From: CBDATA01 sp965215615
GTDB taxonomy: Bacteria; Acidobacteriota; Vicinamibacteria; Marinacidobacterales; Marinacidobacteraceae
Assembly: GCA_965215615.1 (NCBI GenBank)
Contig: OZ244068.1
Span: forward strand, 1,302,001 to 1,366,000
DNA length: 64,000 bases
Reading direction: 5' to 3'
A program made the translations under genes and the position numbers. Numbering within the stretch: position 1 is the stretch's first letter; each line of letters starts with the position of its first letter. Shown piece after piece: positions 8,213-16,197 of this stretch. The notes under the pieces are model-generated. The model did no database searches. It worked only from the letters and a program-made list of their open reading frames with translations, and was not told the origin of the DNA.

Positions 8213-9439
8213 ATGAGGGAAGACGCGCTCATCCACGACTGGAACCGGCCCGATCCGGAGAGTGCCTGGCTGCCTCCGAATCCGGTTCTGCTGAATGACG
8301 AGACGCTCCGGGACGGCCTCCAGAGTCCGTCGGTGGTCTCCCCGCCACTTGCGAACAAGATCAAGATCCTCCACCTGATCGAGGCCCTCGGTATCCAGTG
8401 CGCGGATATTGGTCTGCCCGCCGCCGGCCCGCACGTCGAATCGCAGGTTCTCCACCTTGCTCGGGAGATCGTGGATGCGAAGCTCCGGGTCCGGCCCAAC
8501 TGCGCTGCAAGAACGCTGGTCTCCGATATCGAACCCATCCACCGCGTTTCGGAAAAGGTCGGGATTCCGATCGAAGTGGCCGCGTTCATCGGATCGAGCC
8601 CTATCCGCCAGTACGCCGAGGAGTGGGATCTCGACTTTCTGGTGCGGCAGACCGAAGAGTCGGTCACCTGGGCGGTGGAGCGCGGGCTCCCGGTCGAATA
8701 CGTGACCGAGGACACCACCCGCGCTCGCCCGGAAAGCGTGCGGCGGCTCTATCTGGCTGCGATCCGTTGTGGAGCGCGCCGGGTGGTGGTCTGTGACACG
8801 GTCGGACATGCCACTCCCGACGGCGTGACCCGGCTCATCCGTTTCGTCCGGGGGGTGATCGAGGAAAGTGGAGAGCAGGTGCAGCTCGACTGGCACGGCC
8901 ACCGCGACCGCGGACTCTCGGTCCCCAACAGTCTGACCGCCATCGAAGCCGGTGCCGATTGCGTCCACGGCACCGCCATCGGGATCGGGGAGCGATGCGG
9001 CAATACGCCGATGGACCAGCTCCTCGTGAACCTGAAGCTGCTCGGGTGGATTTCGAACGACCTTTCCTCGCTTCGAGACTACTGCGAGGCGGTCGCAGCG
9101 GCCACCGAGGTTCCCATCCCGGCCGGCTATCCGGTGGTGGGCCGCGATGCCTTCCGGACCGGAACCGGGGTGCACGCGGCGGCCATCATCAAGGCGAAGG
9201 CCAAGGGGGACGACTGGCTCGCCGATCGGGTGTATTCGGGGGTTCCCGCCGGGGATTACGGGCTCCGCCAGCTCGTGGAAGTGGGGCCGATGAGCGGCCT
9301 CGCGAACGTCGTGTACTGGCTGCGCCAGCACGGTCACGAGCCCACGGACGAACTGACCCACCGGCTCTTCCAGGCGGCCAAGAACACCGATCGGCTCCTG
9401 ACCGACCAGGAGGCCGAGGCGATCATCGCCGGGAGCTGA
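8213..9439 (+). CDS. HMGL-like acyltransferase (isopropylmalate/homocitrate synthase superfamily)
   Basis: This 408-residue TIM-barrel enzyme has the superfamily motifs NDETLRDGLQSP (metal and acetyl-CoA site, usually DTTLRDGEQ), CDTVGHATP, and the metal His pair in LDWHGHRDRG. These enzymes condense acetyl-CoA with a 2-oxo acid, or do the reverse in lyases. The DET variant of the first motif and the absence of the LeuA regulatory domain set it apart from the clear leuA at 32.5 kb, so its substrate is open (citramalate, homocitrate or another). The ATG at 8213 was chosen; a GTG at 8198 in frame would overlap fabI by 8 bp and is also possible. Confidence 0.75.
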   Translation: MREDALIHDWNRPDPESAWLPPNPVLLNDETLRDGLQSPSVVSPPLANKIKILHLIEALGIQCADIGLPAAGPHVESQVLHLAREIVDAKLRVRPNCAARTLVSDIEPIHRVSEKVGIPIEVAAFIGSSPIRQYAEEWDLDFLVRQTEESVTWAVERGLPVEYVTEDTTRARPESVRRLYLAAIRCGARRVVVCDTVGHATPDGVTRLIRFVRGVIEESGEQVQLDWHGHRDRGLSVPNSLTAIEAGADCVHGTAIGIGERCGNTPMDQLLVNLKLLGWISNDLSSLRDYCEAVAAATEVPIPAGYPVVGRDAFRTGTGVHAAAIIKAKAKGDDWLADRVYSGVPAGDYGLRQLVEVGPMSGLANVVYWLRQHGHEPTDELTHRLFQAAKNTDRLLTDQEAEAIIAGS

Positions 9440-9471
9440 ACCGGACGGCAGTTGCGCCGTTTCGGGAGCGG

Positions 9472-10359
9472 TCAGCGCCCGATGGAATCCACGATCAGGC
9501 TCACGCCTTCGTGGATGAGGCGGGCGGCGAGCAAGAGGGTGCGTTGCTCCCGGTCTCCTCCCGGGCACGCTTCCACGACATCCATCCCCACCAGATGGAA
9601 GCGGTTTCCTATCTCGTGGATCAGATCGATCCCGGCGCGGGCGCTCAGTCCCCCCGGTACCGGGTGCGCGACTTCCGGAGCGAAGGCCGGGTCGAAGCCG
9701 TCCATGTCCACGGTGAGGTAGATACGGGCTCCCCTCGGCAGATGATCCAGCAGGGTGGTCCGGTGGGCGGCCTCCCGGGCGGAAATCGAGCGCACCCGCC
9801 CCGGCCGGTTTTCCCGCACCGCGACCTGGACCGGTGATTCCGTCCGGATTCCGATCTGGGTGACGCTTGCCACATGGGGAAACTCGAGCAATCGGGCCGC
9901 GACGCAGGCGTGCGAAAACCGGTTTCCTTCGAAGACGGGATAGAGATCCGGGTGGGCATCCCACTGGACGACGTGGATCGGCTCCTGCCCCTCGAACGCG
10001 CTGACCAGCGGAGGCGTGATCGCGTGATCGCCCCCGAGAACGAACGGAACCCGCCCCCGTTCCAGTTCGGCCGTAACAGAAGCCCGGTATCGCGCCGCGT
10101 CCTCCGGAAATCCATTCCCCGAGGGATGGAGATCTCCGAGGTCGGCGACCATGCCTTCGCAGTTCACCATCTGTTCGCTGAAGGTGTTGTGGCAGTTGCC
10201 GTCGTAGGCTTCCCGGATGGCCGGGGGGGCCGCAGCGCAGCAGTCCCGGTGGGTGGATTGGGTGGCATCGCACACGCCGAGCAGCGAGGTGGGAGCGCGA
10301 TCCGCGTCTTCTTTGCCCGCGAAGAGTCCGGAAAAGGGAATGACGGACGTATGGGTCAT
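9472..10359 (-). CDS. Ureohydrolase (agmatinase/arginase family)
   Basis: This 295-residue enzyme has the full dinuclear manganese site of the family: His112 in GGDHAIT, Asp134, His136 and Asp138 in DAHPD, and Asp218/Asp220 in VDMDGFDP. Ureohydrolases release urea, or formamide in relatives, from guanidino compounds. The SHACVAARLLE segment and the length fit agmatinase-like members better than classical arginases, but substrate cannot be settled from the sequence. It stands alone on the minus strand, convergent with the HMGL gene and divergent from the metalloprotease gene, with about 110 bp between the two starts. Confidence 0.88.
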   Translation of the reverse strand: MTHTSVIPFSGLFAGKEDADRAPTSLLGVCDATQSTHRDCCAAAPPAIREAYDGNCHNTFSEQMVNCEGMVADLGDLHPSGNGFPEDAARYRASVTAELERGRVPFVLGGDHAITPPLVSAFEGQEPIHVVQWDAHPDLYPVFEGNRFSHACVAARLLEFPHVASVTQIGIRTESPVQVAVRENRPGRVRSISAREAAHRTTLLDHLPRGARIYLTVDMDGFDPAFAPEVAHPVPGGLSARAGIDLIHEIGNRFHLVGMDVVEACPGGDREQRTLLLAARLIHEGVSLIVDSIGR

Positions 10360-10469
10360 GGAACGGGCCTCCTCGGCAGGGTCGAAAAGGGTACCCTCCG
10401 GATGTGGTTTTCGGGGGTGGAATTCGCGGCTACTCTATGCGCGGAGCGCCTTGTGCGCTCATTCCCGGA

Positions 10470-11579
10470 ATGAAAAAGACGAATCGGCGTCTCCTCGCCC
10501 TGGTCGCGTTGGTGCTCCTGTTCCCGGCTCTCCAAGCCGGGGCCTATCGGTTCTACGGCATCACGGGCTCGTCCCTCGTGCTGCGAGCTCCCGCCGCCAT
10601 CCGCTGGAGTCCCGAAATGCGGGATGTGCGCTTCCACCTTACCGAGCAGCCGCTTCCGGGTTTTCTCGGGCAAGCGGACTGGCGGGAAATCGTGGAGCGG
10701 GCGCTTCGCACCTGGTCCGAGGTTCCGACGGCCCGGATCCGTCTCTCGCTTTCGCGGGAGACGCTCTCCGAGAGCAACGCCTCGGCGCCCGACGAGAGAC
10801 AGACCATCTCCTGGCGCTCCGACTCTTCCACCCTGGCACGGGCCTGGATTTGGGATTTGGGCGGCCGGATCCGCGACTGCGACGTCATCATGGACCGGGA
10901 AGACATGGAGCAGAGGGCAGAAGCCGGCGCATCGGTGGGGGAACTTCGTGAGCTGATCGAGACGGTCCTCGCGCACGAAATCGGGCACTGTCTCGGACTC
11001 GATCACTCCGAGCCGCACCCGGTCTCCGAGGGGATCTGGAAGTCGGACCAGCAGTCGGGAGGGCAAGGCTCGATTCCGGGCAGTTACTTCCCTCAGCCGC
11101 TGATGTCGTATTCCAGCTTCGGTTACGAGCCGCGCCTCTCGGAAGATGACCTGGTCGCGATTTCGCAGTTGTACCCGGCCCCCGGTTATCTCGAATCGGT
11201 GGGGGGCGTGGCGGGACGGCTCATCCATCAGGAAGACGTGCGGGAAAGGGGGAGTGGCCGCTCCTCGCTCGACCAGGGAGCTCCGGTTCCCGGCGTCTAT
11301 GTGCAGGCGGTCTATCCGGGGCCCGTACCGCGGATGGGGCCGGGTGCCTTCTCCGACGATCAGGGGTATTTCGAGATCGACGGCATCGAACCCGGACCGG
11401 TACTCCTCTGGTTCCACCCCATGCTGGAGATGCGCGGCGGCGCGCATCCGCGGCTCTGGCAGGTCGCCTGGAATGGCGGCGGGATCGAGATTCTGGACGA
11501 ATGGCGATTCGCGGATGTCAGGGCAGGGGAGATCCTTGCCTTGCCGGACATCCCGCTGGCCCAGGGACGCTTGCGGTGA
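10470..11579 (+). CDS. Secreted matrixin-type zinc metalloprotease
   Basis: This 369-residue protein starts with a clear signal peptide (KKTNRR, then a Leu/Val/Ala core ending near ALQAGA at residue 25). HEIGHCLGLDHS at 169-180 is the HExxHxxGxxH zinc site of matrixins and other metzincins. A Met-turn candidate lies in PLMSYSSFGYEPRLS. The last 100 residues (GVAGRLIHQE..., PVPGVYVQAV) look like a carboxypeptidase-regulatory or SdrD B-like beta domain. It is probably an exported or periplasmic protease. The ATG at 10470 was preferred over the upstream GTG at 10404 because it places the signal peptide at the N-terminus. Its stop overlaps the next gene's start by four bases. Confidence 0.8.
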   Translation: MKKTNRRLLALVALVLLFPALQAGAYRFYGITGSSLVLRAPAAIRWSPEMRDVRFHLTEQPLPGFLGQADWREIVERALRTWSEVPTARIRLSLSRETLSESNASAPDERQTISWRSDSSTLARAWIWDLGGRIRDCDVIMDREDMEQRAEAGASVGELRELIETVLAHEIGHCLGLDHSEPHPVSEGIWKSDQQSGGQGSIPGSYFPQPLMSYSSFGYEPRLSEDDLVAISQLYPAPGYLESVGGVAGRLIHQEDVRERGSGRSSLDQGAPVPGVYVQAVYPGPVPRMGPGAFSDDQGYFEIDGIEPGPVLLWFHPMLEMRGGAHPRLWQVAWNGGGIEILDEWRFADVRAGEILALPDIPLAQGRLR

Positions 11580-12655
11580 ACTGCAGGCGGCGCCTTGCCG
11601 CAGCGCTGGTTTCGGTGGCGTTCGTCGCTGGCTGTGGGGAAGATGGATCTCCGACCACTCCCGACAACGTCTTTCCGGCCGCGCCACAGGGATTCATCGT
11701 TTCCTACATTCAGCAGGAGCTGATCGCCTGGACCTGGGTTCCGGTATCGGGCGCCTCGGGGTACCAGATCCAGCTCAGCCGGGATGCGGTTTTCGACGCG
11801 AGCGACGAAACGCACGTGACGACGACGAACAACTTCGAACGTGGCGGTCTTGAACCGGATACGACGATCTTTGCCCGGGTGGCGGCTTTTACCGGTTCGC
11901 CGGATTCTCCGAATCTCGGGATGTGGTCCACCACGCTTCAGGACAGGACGTTTTCACCGCCTCCGCTGAATCTCGATGTACAGCTCGGCTTCGCTCCGGG
12001 GCGCGAGGGACGCCTTTTCGAGGGCGGCGTTCTCAAGGCAGCGATTCTGGTTCGCGGGGATCTCGCCGACCTGCCCGAGGAAAGGTTCGAACTGCGGGTC
12101 CGTTCCGATGCTCCGGAGACCGAGCTGTCCGTGGCATCCACCACACCCATACGCGGCCACAACCGGAACGAGGTCGAGATATTCGGACTTCCTGACACCG
12201 TTTCGGAGGGACCGAGGAGATACCGGATCACCCTGGAGCTCCCTCCCGAAGGGGTCCCGGAGGGGGTCAGAATCCTCGATGGGGGTGAGGGATTCGATTT
12301 CTGGCTCATGGATGCGTCCGCCGAGCCTGCCTGTGATGCGCTCGGGCTGGATGCGTCGGCGACGCGTTCTCTCGCAGCCATCGCCGCCCAGGGCGCAGAC
12401 CTGACCTTCACGTTGCCCGAGCACGGCGCGATCCGCCTCCTCGACCCTTACGAACCTTCGGGGTTCGGTCTCTGGCGCCCGCTTCCGGGGCTCTTCTTCC
12501 CGACCGGGCTTTCCTGGACGCAGCTCGCGGATGGAGAGCGACGCGGGCGGATGTCTCTCGTCTGGGACGGTGGCTTTCGTGCCTCGGCCCGGATGACCGG
12601 CTGTCCGGCGGTCACCCTGTCCTGCTCGGGGCAAACGCCGAACTGTTCCCGGTGA
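11576..12655 (+). CDS. Lipoprotein with fibronectin type III-like domain
   Basis: A GTG at 11576 (GTGA overlap with the protease gene) gives a 359-residue lipoprotein: MNCRRR, hydrophobic core, and lipobox FVAGC with Cys20. Residues about 38-110 (PQGFIVSYI...WTWVPVSGASGYQIQLS...FARVAAFTG) follow the strand pattern of a fibronectin type III domain. The remainder is beta-rich and unrecognised, with two Cys pairs near the C-terminus (ACDALG, GCPAVTLSC, PNCSR). Coupling to the secreted protease suggests a surface or periplasmic partner, which is inference only. Confidence 0.7.
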   Translation: MNCRRRLAAALVSVAFVAGCGEDGSPTTPDNVFPAAPQGFIVSYIQQELIAWTWVPVSGASGYQIQLSRDAVFDASDETHVTTTNNFERGGLEPDTTIFARVAAFTGSPDSPNLGMWSTTLQDRTFSPPPLNLDVQLGFAPGREGRLFEGGVLKAAILVRGDLADLPEERFELRVRSDAPETELSVASTTPIRGHNRNEVEIFGLPDTVSEGPRRYRITLELPPEGVPEGVRILDGGEGFDFWLMDASAEPACDALGLDASATRSLAAIAAQGADLTFTLPEHGAIRLLDPYEPSGFGLWRPLPGLFFPTGLSWTQLADGERRGRMSLVWDGGFRASARMTGCPAVTLSCSGQTPNCSR

Positions 12656-14127
12656 ACGCGGAGCCTCCTCGCTCCGTGATCCCGAAACCGGCTCGCCCCG
12701 CGGCATCGGTGATGCTCGTTTCCGGCGGCCGGGTGCTGCTCGTCCGACGCTCGCCGAAGCTCAAGGCGTTCGCGAATCTCTGGGCCTTCCCCGGCGGGAC
12801 TGTTTCCCGGTCGGATGGAGAGAGCGGGGATTCGCGCATCGTCGCTGCCGCGCGCGAAGTGTTCGAGGAGACGGGAGTGCTGCTCGGGCGAGGCGGGGAT
12901 CCCGAAATTTCGCGGGAACCGCTCCGCCGGGCGCTGCTCGCGGGCGAGATCGGCTTTGCCGAGGCCCTCGCACGACTCGGTGCGACGCTCCCGGCTGCTG
13001 ATTTTGTGGAAGTGGAATCGCTGACCACTCCCGAGCCCGCGCCCCATCGTTTTGAAACCCGGTTCTATCGACTGCCGCTTCCCGAGGGCGAACGCGTGAG
13101 CATCTGGCCCGGCGAAATCGTGGACTCGGCGCTCGTTTCGCCGGAGGAGGCGCTCGATCGCTGGCGTCGGGGAGAGATGGCGCTCGCACCTCCGATCATC
13201 GGCTTGCTGGAGCGTTGGTCGGGTGACGACGACGAGTTCCGTGAGCGCAACCAGCGGGCGAGGTATCACCGTCCGGCGATTCGCTATTCGCCGGGGGTAG
13301 CGGTGCTCTCCTGCCGTACTCCCACCCTGCCGCCCGCCACCCACACGAACGCCCTGTTGATCGGAGCTTCGAGACGCTACCTGATCGATCCGGCACCGGA
13401 GGATCCGGGTGAGCGGGAGGAGTTGTTCCGCATGGTGGACCGGCTGCTCGGGAACGACCTGCTCGAGGCGGTGCTCGTAACCCACCACCACCGGGACCAC
13501 ATCGGCTCGGTGCTCGCCGCCGCCGCCCGCTACCGGGTTCCGGTCGGCGCACACCCCGAAACGTTTGCCCGGATGCCGGCGATTCCCGGCCGGACGATCC
13601 CGCTCGGCGATGGGGATCTCCTCGATCTGGGGCAGGCACCGGATGGTTCTCCGGATTGGCGACTCGAAGTCCTCTTTACCCCCGGCCATGCACCCGGGCA
13701 TCTCGTTTTCGTGGAGAGCCGTTACGGAGCGATGGCGGTCGGAGATATGGTCTCGTCGCTCTCTTCGATCCTGATTTCCCCGGAGGACGGAGATCTCGGG
13801 CAGTACATGGATTCGCTCCGCCGTATCGCTCGCGCTTGTCGCGGAATGGTCTATCCGGCCCACGGTGTCCCGGTGGTCGACGGGAGGAAGCTGCTGGATG
13901 CCCAGATCCGCCACCGCGAAACCCGCGAGGCCGCGGTGCTCGAGGCGCTTGGAGATGAGCCGGCGGCCCTTTCGGAAATCGGGAGACTCGTCTATCCGGC
14001 GAGCGAAGTCCCTCTCGACGGCCCGGTTCGGCGGCTTGCCGAGTCCGCTCTGATGTCGGGCCTGCGGAAACTGGAATGCGAGGGAAAGGCGTGCGCGAAG
14101 GAGGGACGCTGGTCGCTCGCCGGCTGA
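12652..14127 (+). CDS. NUDIX hydrolase fused to LACTB2-like metallo-beta-lactamase-fold hydrolase
   Basis: This 491-residue fusion has two parts. Residues about 15-200 form a NUDIX domain: WAFPGGTV begins the box, and REVFEETG closes it with the catalytic glutamates; a few extra residues in the box resemble the NUDT7/19 (CoA-diphosphatase-like) branch. Residues about 205-490 form a metallo-beta-lactamase fold with THHHRDHIGS and FTPGHAPGH metal ligands, closest in pattern to LACTB2/glyoxalase II-type hydrolases, followed by a small winged-helix-like tail. Two hydrolytic activities on one chain suggest cleanup of CoA-type or nucleotide-linked thioesters, which is inference. Start GTG overlaps the lipoprotein stop. 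Confidence 0.82.
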   Translation: MNAEPPRSVIPKPARPAASVMLVSGGRVLLVRRSPKLKAFANLWAFPGGTVSRSDGESGDSRIVAAAREVFEETGVLLGRGGDPEISREPLRRALLAGEIGFAEALARLGATLPAADFVEVESLTTPEPAPHRFETRFYRLPLPEGERVSIWPGEIVDSALVSPEEALDRWRRGEMALAPPIIGLLERWSGDDDEFRERNQRARYHRPAIRYSPGVAVLSCRTPTLPPATHTNALLIGASRRYLIDPAPEDPGEREELFRMVDRLLGNDLLEAVLVTHHHRDHIGSVLAAAARYRVPVGAHPETFARMPAIPGRTIPLGDGDLLDLGQAPDGSPDWRLEVLFTPGHAPGHLVFVESRYGAMAVGDMVSSLSSILISPEDGDLGQYMDSLRRIARACRGMVYPAHGVPVVDGRKLLDAQIRHRETREAAVLEALGDEPAALSEIGRLVYPASEVPLDGPVRRLAESALMSGLRKLECEGKACAKEGRWSLAG

Positions 14128-14135
14128 ACCTTCCG

Positions 14136-15413
14136 TTATTCGCTGCCGTCTCCTGTAACGGGGACCGTGTTCCCGGCGATGACCACCCGCTCGATCGTTC
14201 TCAGCGCGGCGATGTCCTCGAGAGGATTTTCGTCCAGTATGAGGAAGTCGGCCCACTTGCCGGGGATGAGTTCGCCGACTTCGTCGAAGCCGAGACAGTG
14301 CGCCGCGTCGCCAGTGGCCGAACGCAGGATCTGTTCGGCGCTCAACCCGGCTTCGGCCATTTCGCCAGCCTCGACGTGCTCGAAGTACCCCTGGAATCGC
14401 CCCGGAGGGCCGGTGTCGGTGCCGAAAGCGATGGTCACGCCTGCGTCCGCCACGGCTTTCAGGTTGGCCATCGCGACCGGGTAGTGCTCCCGGTACCCCT
14501 GGGCGGCCGGGCTCGCTGCTACCTGCGCCATCCGTTCCGGGTTCCGGAGCTCGGCCAGCACCGCGGGGTCGGCATCCTTCAGGAAAAACGGATCCTCGAA
14601 GAATTCCGGCTCTTCGGCGTACACGAAGGTCGATATTTCGCGGGTGAGGGTCGGGACGTAGCAGATGTCTTTTTCGAGCATGAGTTCGAGGAACTCTTCA
14701 TCCACCGGTTGATCCCGCACGCTGTGCGCGATGAGTCCGGATCCGGCGCGCAGGACTTCCTTGGCATCATCGAGATAGAAGATGTGGGTGGTGACCGCCT
14801 TGCCGGCCCCGGCACCGAGTTCCATGACCCGCTCGATGGTCTCCGAAGAAACCCGTTCGTTCGCGCCGAGGTTGGTATCCACCCGCATCTTGAGGAAATC
14901 GGCGGGGAGGGCCAGGCTCCGGGCTACCGATTCCGAGGCTTCCTGCGGGGTGCCGTCCGAGATGACTTCGCCGGCGATCCAGATTCGCGCCCGGTCGAGA
15001 CTCCCGTCCTGCTCCTCCCGAAGCGCAGCGGCCTCCGGGCCGTCACCGCCGAGCGAGGCGACGCTCGTGATCCCGTAGCGGGCGTAGAGAGCAAGCTGCC
15101 GGAGGAGGTTTTCGCGGTTGTAGTGGCCGGTTTCGAGGCCGATGACATCGCCCACGTGTCCGTGGGTGTTGATGAGCCCCGGAATGACGGTCTTCCCGGT
15201 GATATCCACGATTTCCGCCCCGGCGGGAATGTCCACCGCACCCGCAGCCTCTACCCGGCCATCCCGGACGACCAGCGTCGCATTCGGAATCGCGGGGGCC
15301 CCGGTCCCGTCCCAGAGCGTGATGCCGGTGTAGGCGGTGACGCCTTCGAGAGGCTTGGGTCCGCATCCGGCGAGCAGGACGAGAGCGGCAGCGAGGGAGA
15401 AGAGAGAGCGCAT
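14136..15413 (-). CDS. Amidohydrolase-family lipoprotein
   Basis: The 425-residue product begins with MRSLFSLAAALVLLAGC, a lipoprotein signal with Cys17, so the long upstream reading-frame extension was rejected. An imidazolonepropionase-like amidohydrolase follows: GKTVIPGLINTHGHVGD holds the first metal ligands, THIFYLDDA and AHSVRDQP give further His residues, and FGTDTG holds the late Asp. The C-terminal ELIPGKWADFLILDENPL closes the small beta domain typical of the family. Tethered amidohydrolases of this kind act in the periplasm on unknown amides or peptides. It is convergent with the NUDIX fusion gene, with only 8 bp between the two stops. Confidence 0.85.
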   Translation of the reverse strand: MRSLFSLAAALVLLAGCGPKPLEGVTAYTGITLWDGTGAPAIPNATLVVRDGRVEAAGAVDIPAGAEIVDITGKTVIPGLINTHGHVGDVIGLETGHYNRENLLRQLALYARYGITSVASLGGDGPEAAALREEQDGSLDRARIWIAGEVISDGTPQEASESVARSLALPADFLKMRVDTNLGANERVSSETIERVMELGAGAGKAVTTHIFYLDDAKEVLRAGSGLIAHSVRDQPVDEEFLELMLEKDICYVPTLTREISTFVYAEEPEFFEDPFFLKDADPAVLAELRNPERMAQVAASPAAQGYREHYPVAMANLKAVADAGVTIAFGTDTGPPGRFQGYFEHVEAGEMAEAGLSAEQILRSATGDAAHCLGFDEVGELIPGKWADFLILDENPLEDIAALRTIERVVIAGNTVPVTGDGSE

Positions 15414-15480
15414 GGCGGCGAGCATACCCGGAGGGCGCGATACTCTCTTCGTCCGTGTGCCAGTCGATCCGGAGGAATTC

Positions 15481-15753
15481 GTGAAAGGGAGACGGCTCGC
15501 CGGAGTCCTGACCCTGCTCGCCTTCCTGGTGCTCGCCGGGTATGTGGTTCGTTCCACCATGCGGATGGGCAGCGCCCGCTGCGAAGTCACGATGATTTTC
15601 GGTGGCGAGAGCGTGGCGGTGGCCGCCCGTGGGGCGACGCCAGCGGATGCGACCCGGGCTGCCATTACCGGGGCCTGCGCCCGGATCGCGAATGGACGCA
15701 CCGAGAACATCCTCTGTCTCGACTCACCTCCGGCGACGGTCTCGTGTGAGTGA
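15481..15753 (+). CDS. Small single-pass membrane protein, unknown
   Basis: A GTG at 15481 has a strong ribosome site (GGAGG at 15470-15474, seven bases upstream) and opens a 90-residue protein: basic start MKGRRL, one membrane helix (about 7-22), then a soluble domain of about 65 residues with three Cys and a MIFGGESVAVAARG strand pair. I do not recognise the family. It is divergent from the amidohydrolase gene, and its end overlaps the end of the next minus-strand gene by 30 bp. Confidence 0.55.
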   Translation: MKGRRLAGVLTLLAFLVLAGYVVRSTMRMGSARCEVTMIFGGESVAVAARGATPADATRAAITGACARIANGRTENILCLDSPPATVSCE

Positions 15754-16197
15754 GAACCGGGTGACCGTCCCGTCAGGGCGCACGAGGAATGCCTCGGTCG
15801 GTTTTTTGAGCAGGGAGCGGACGGCGAAACGGTAACGGCGGGCTCGGGCTTTTGCCCCGGGATCTCCGGCGGGCACCATGACCAGCACCGCGGCACTTCC
15901 GTCGGGGCGTGCCAGCACGCTCGGAACGGTGATCGAAAAGGGCCGATTATTGCGCCCCCGAACCGCGATACGCAGATCGGCGTGAAACTCCCCGGCGTTC
16001 TCTTCGAGAAAGGATCGCACGGCGCGGTTCAACGCGAGAGCCTCACGGATCACTTCGGCCCGGGATGTCGCCTCGGGAACGAGCCGGGCATCCAGCAGCC
16101 GGGTCGCCGCCTCTTCATCCGTTGCGATGCCGGCGACGGAGCGGTGCAACAGGAGGTGGGCGAGCCGCCGGGTGGCGGCGAACGGCCGCGGGGTCAC
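15724..16197 (-). CDS. Possible detached, inactivated AddA-type nuclease domain
   Basis: This 157-residue protein starts with a GTG that overlaps the stop of the giant AddBA gene (GTGA), so it is translationally coupled. Its layout matches the C-terminal nuclease domain that normally ends AddA/RecB: an N-terminal helix like GTLVHRAL (RRLAHLLLHRSV), a middle beta part, and a tail RYRFAVRSLLKKPTEAFLVRPDGTV resembling the AddA end (YA.ALE.L..KPV..AYL...DG). The catalytic Asp...Asp-Tyr-Lys is missing: where it should be, the sequence reads LVMVPAGDPG. The reading as a split, dead nuclease domain rests on pattern and position only; a lineage-specific accessory subunit is the alternative. Confidence 0.5.
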   Translation of the reverse strand: MTPRPFAATRRLAHLLLHRSVAGIATDEEAATRLLDARLVPEATSRAEVIREALALNRAVRSFLEENAGEFHADLRIAVRGRNNRPFSITVPSVLARPDGSAAVLVMVPAGDPGAKARARRYRFAVRSLLKKPTEAFLVRPDGTVTRFSLTRDRRRR

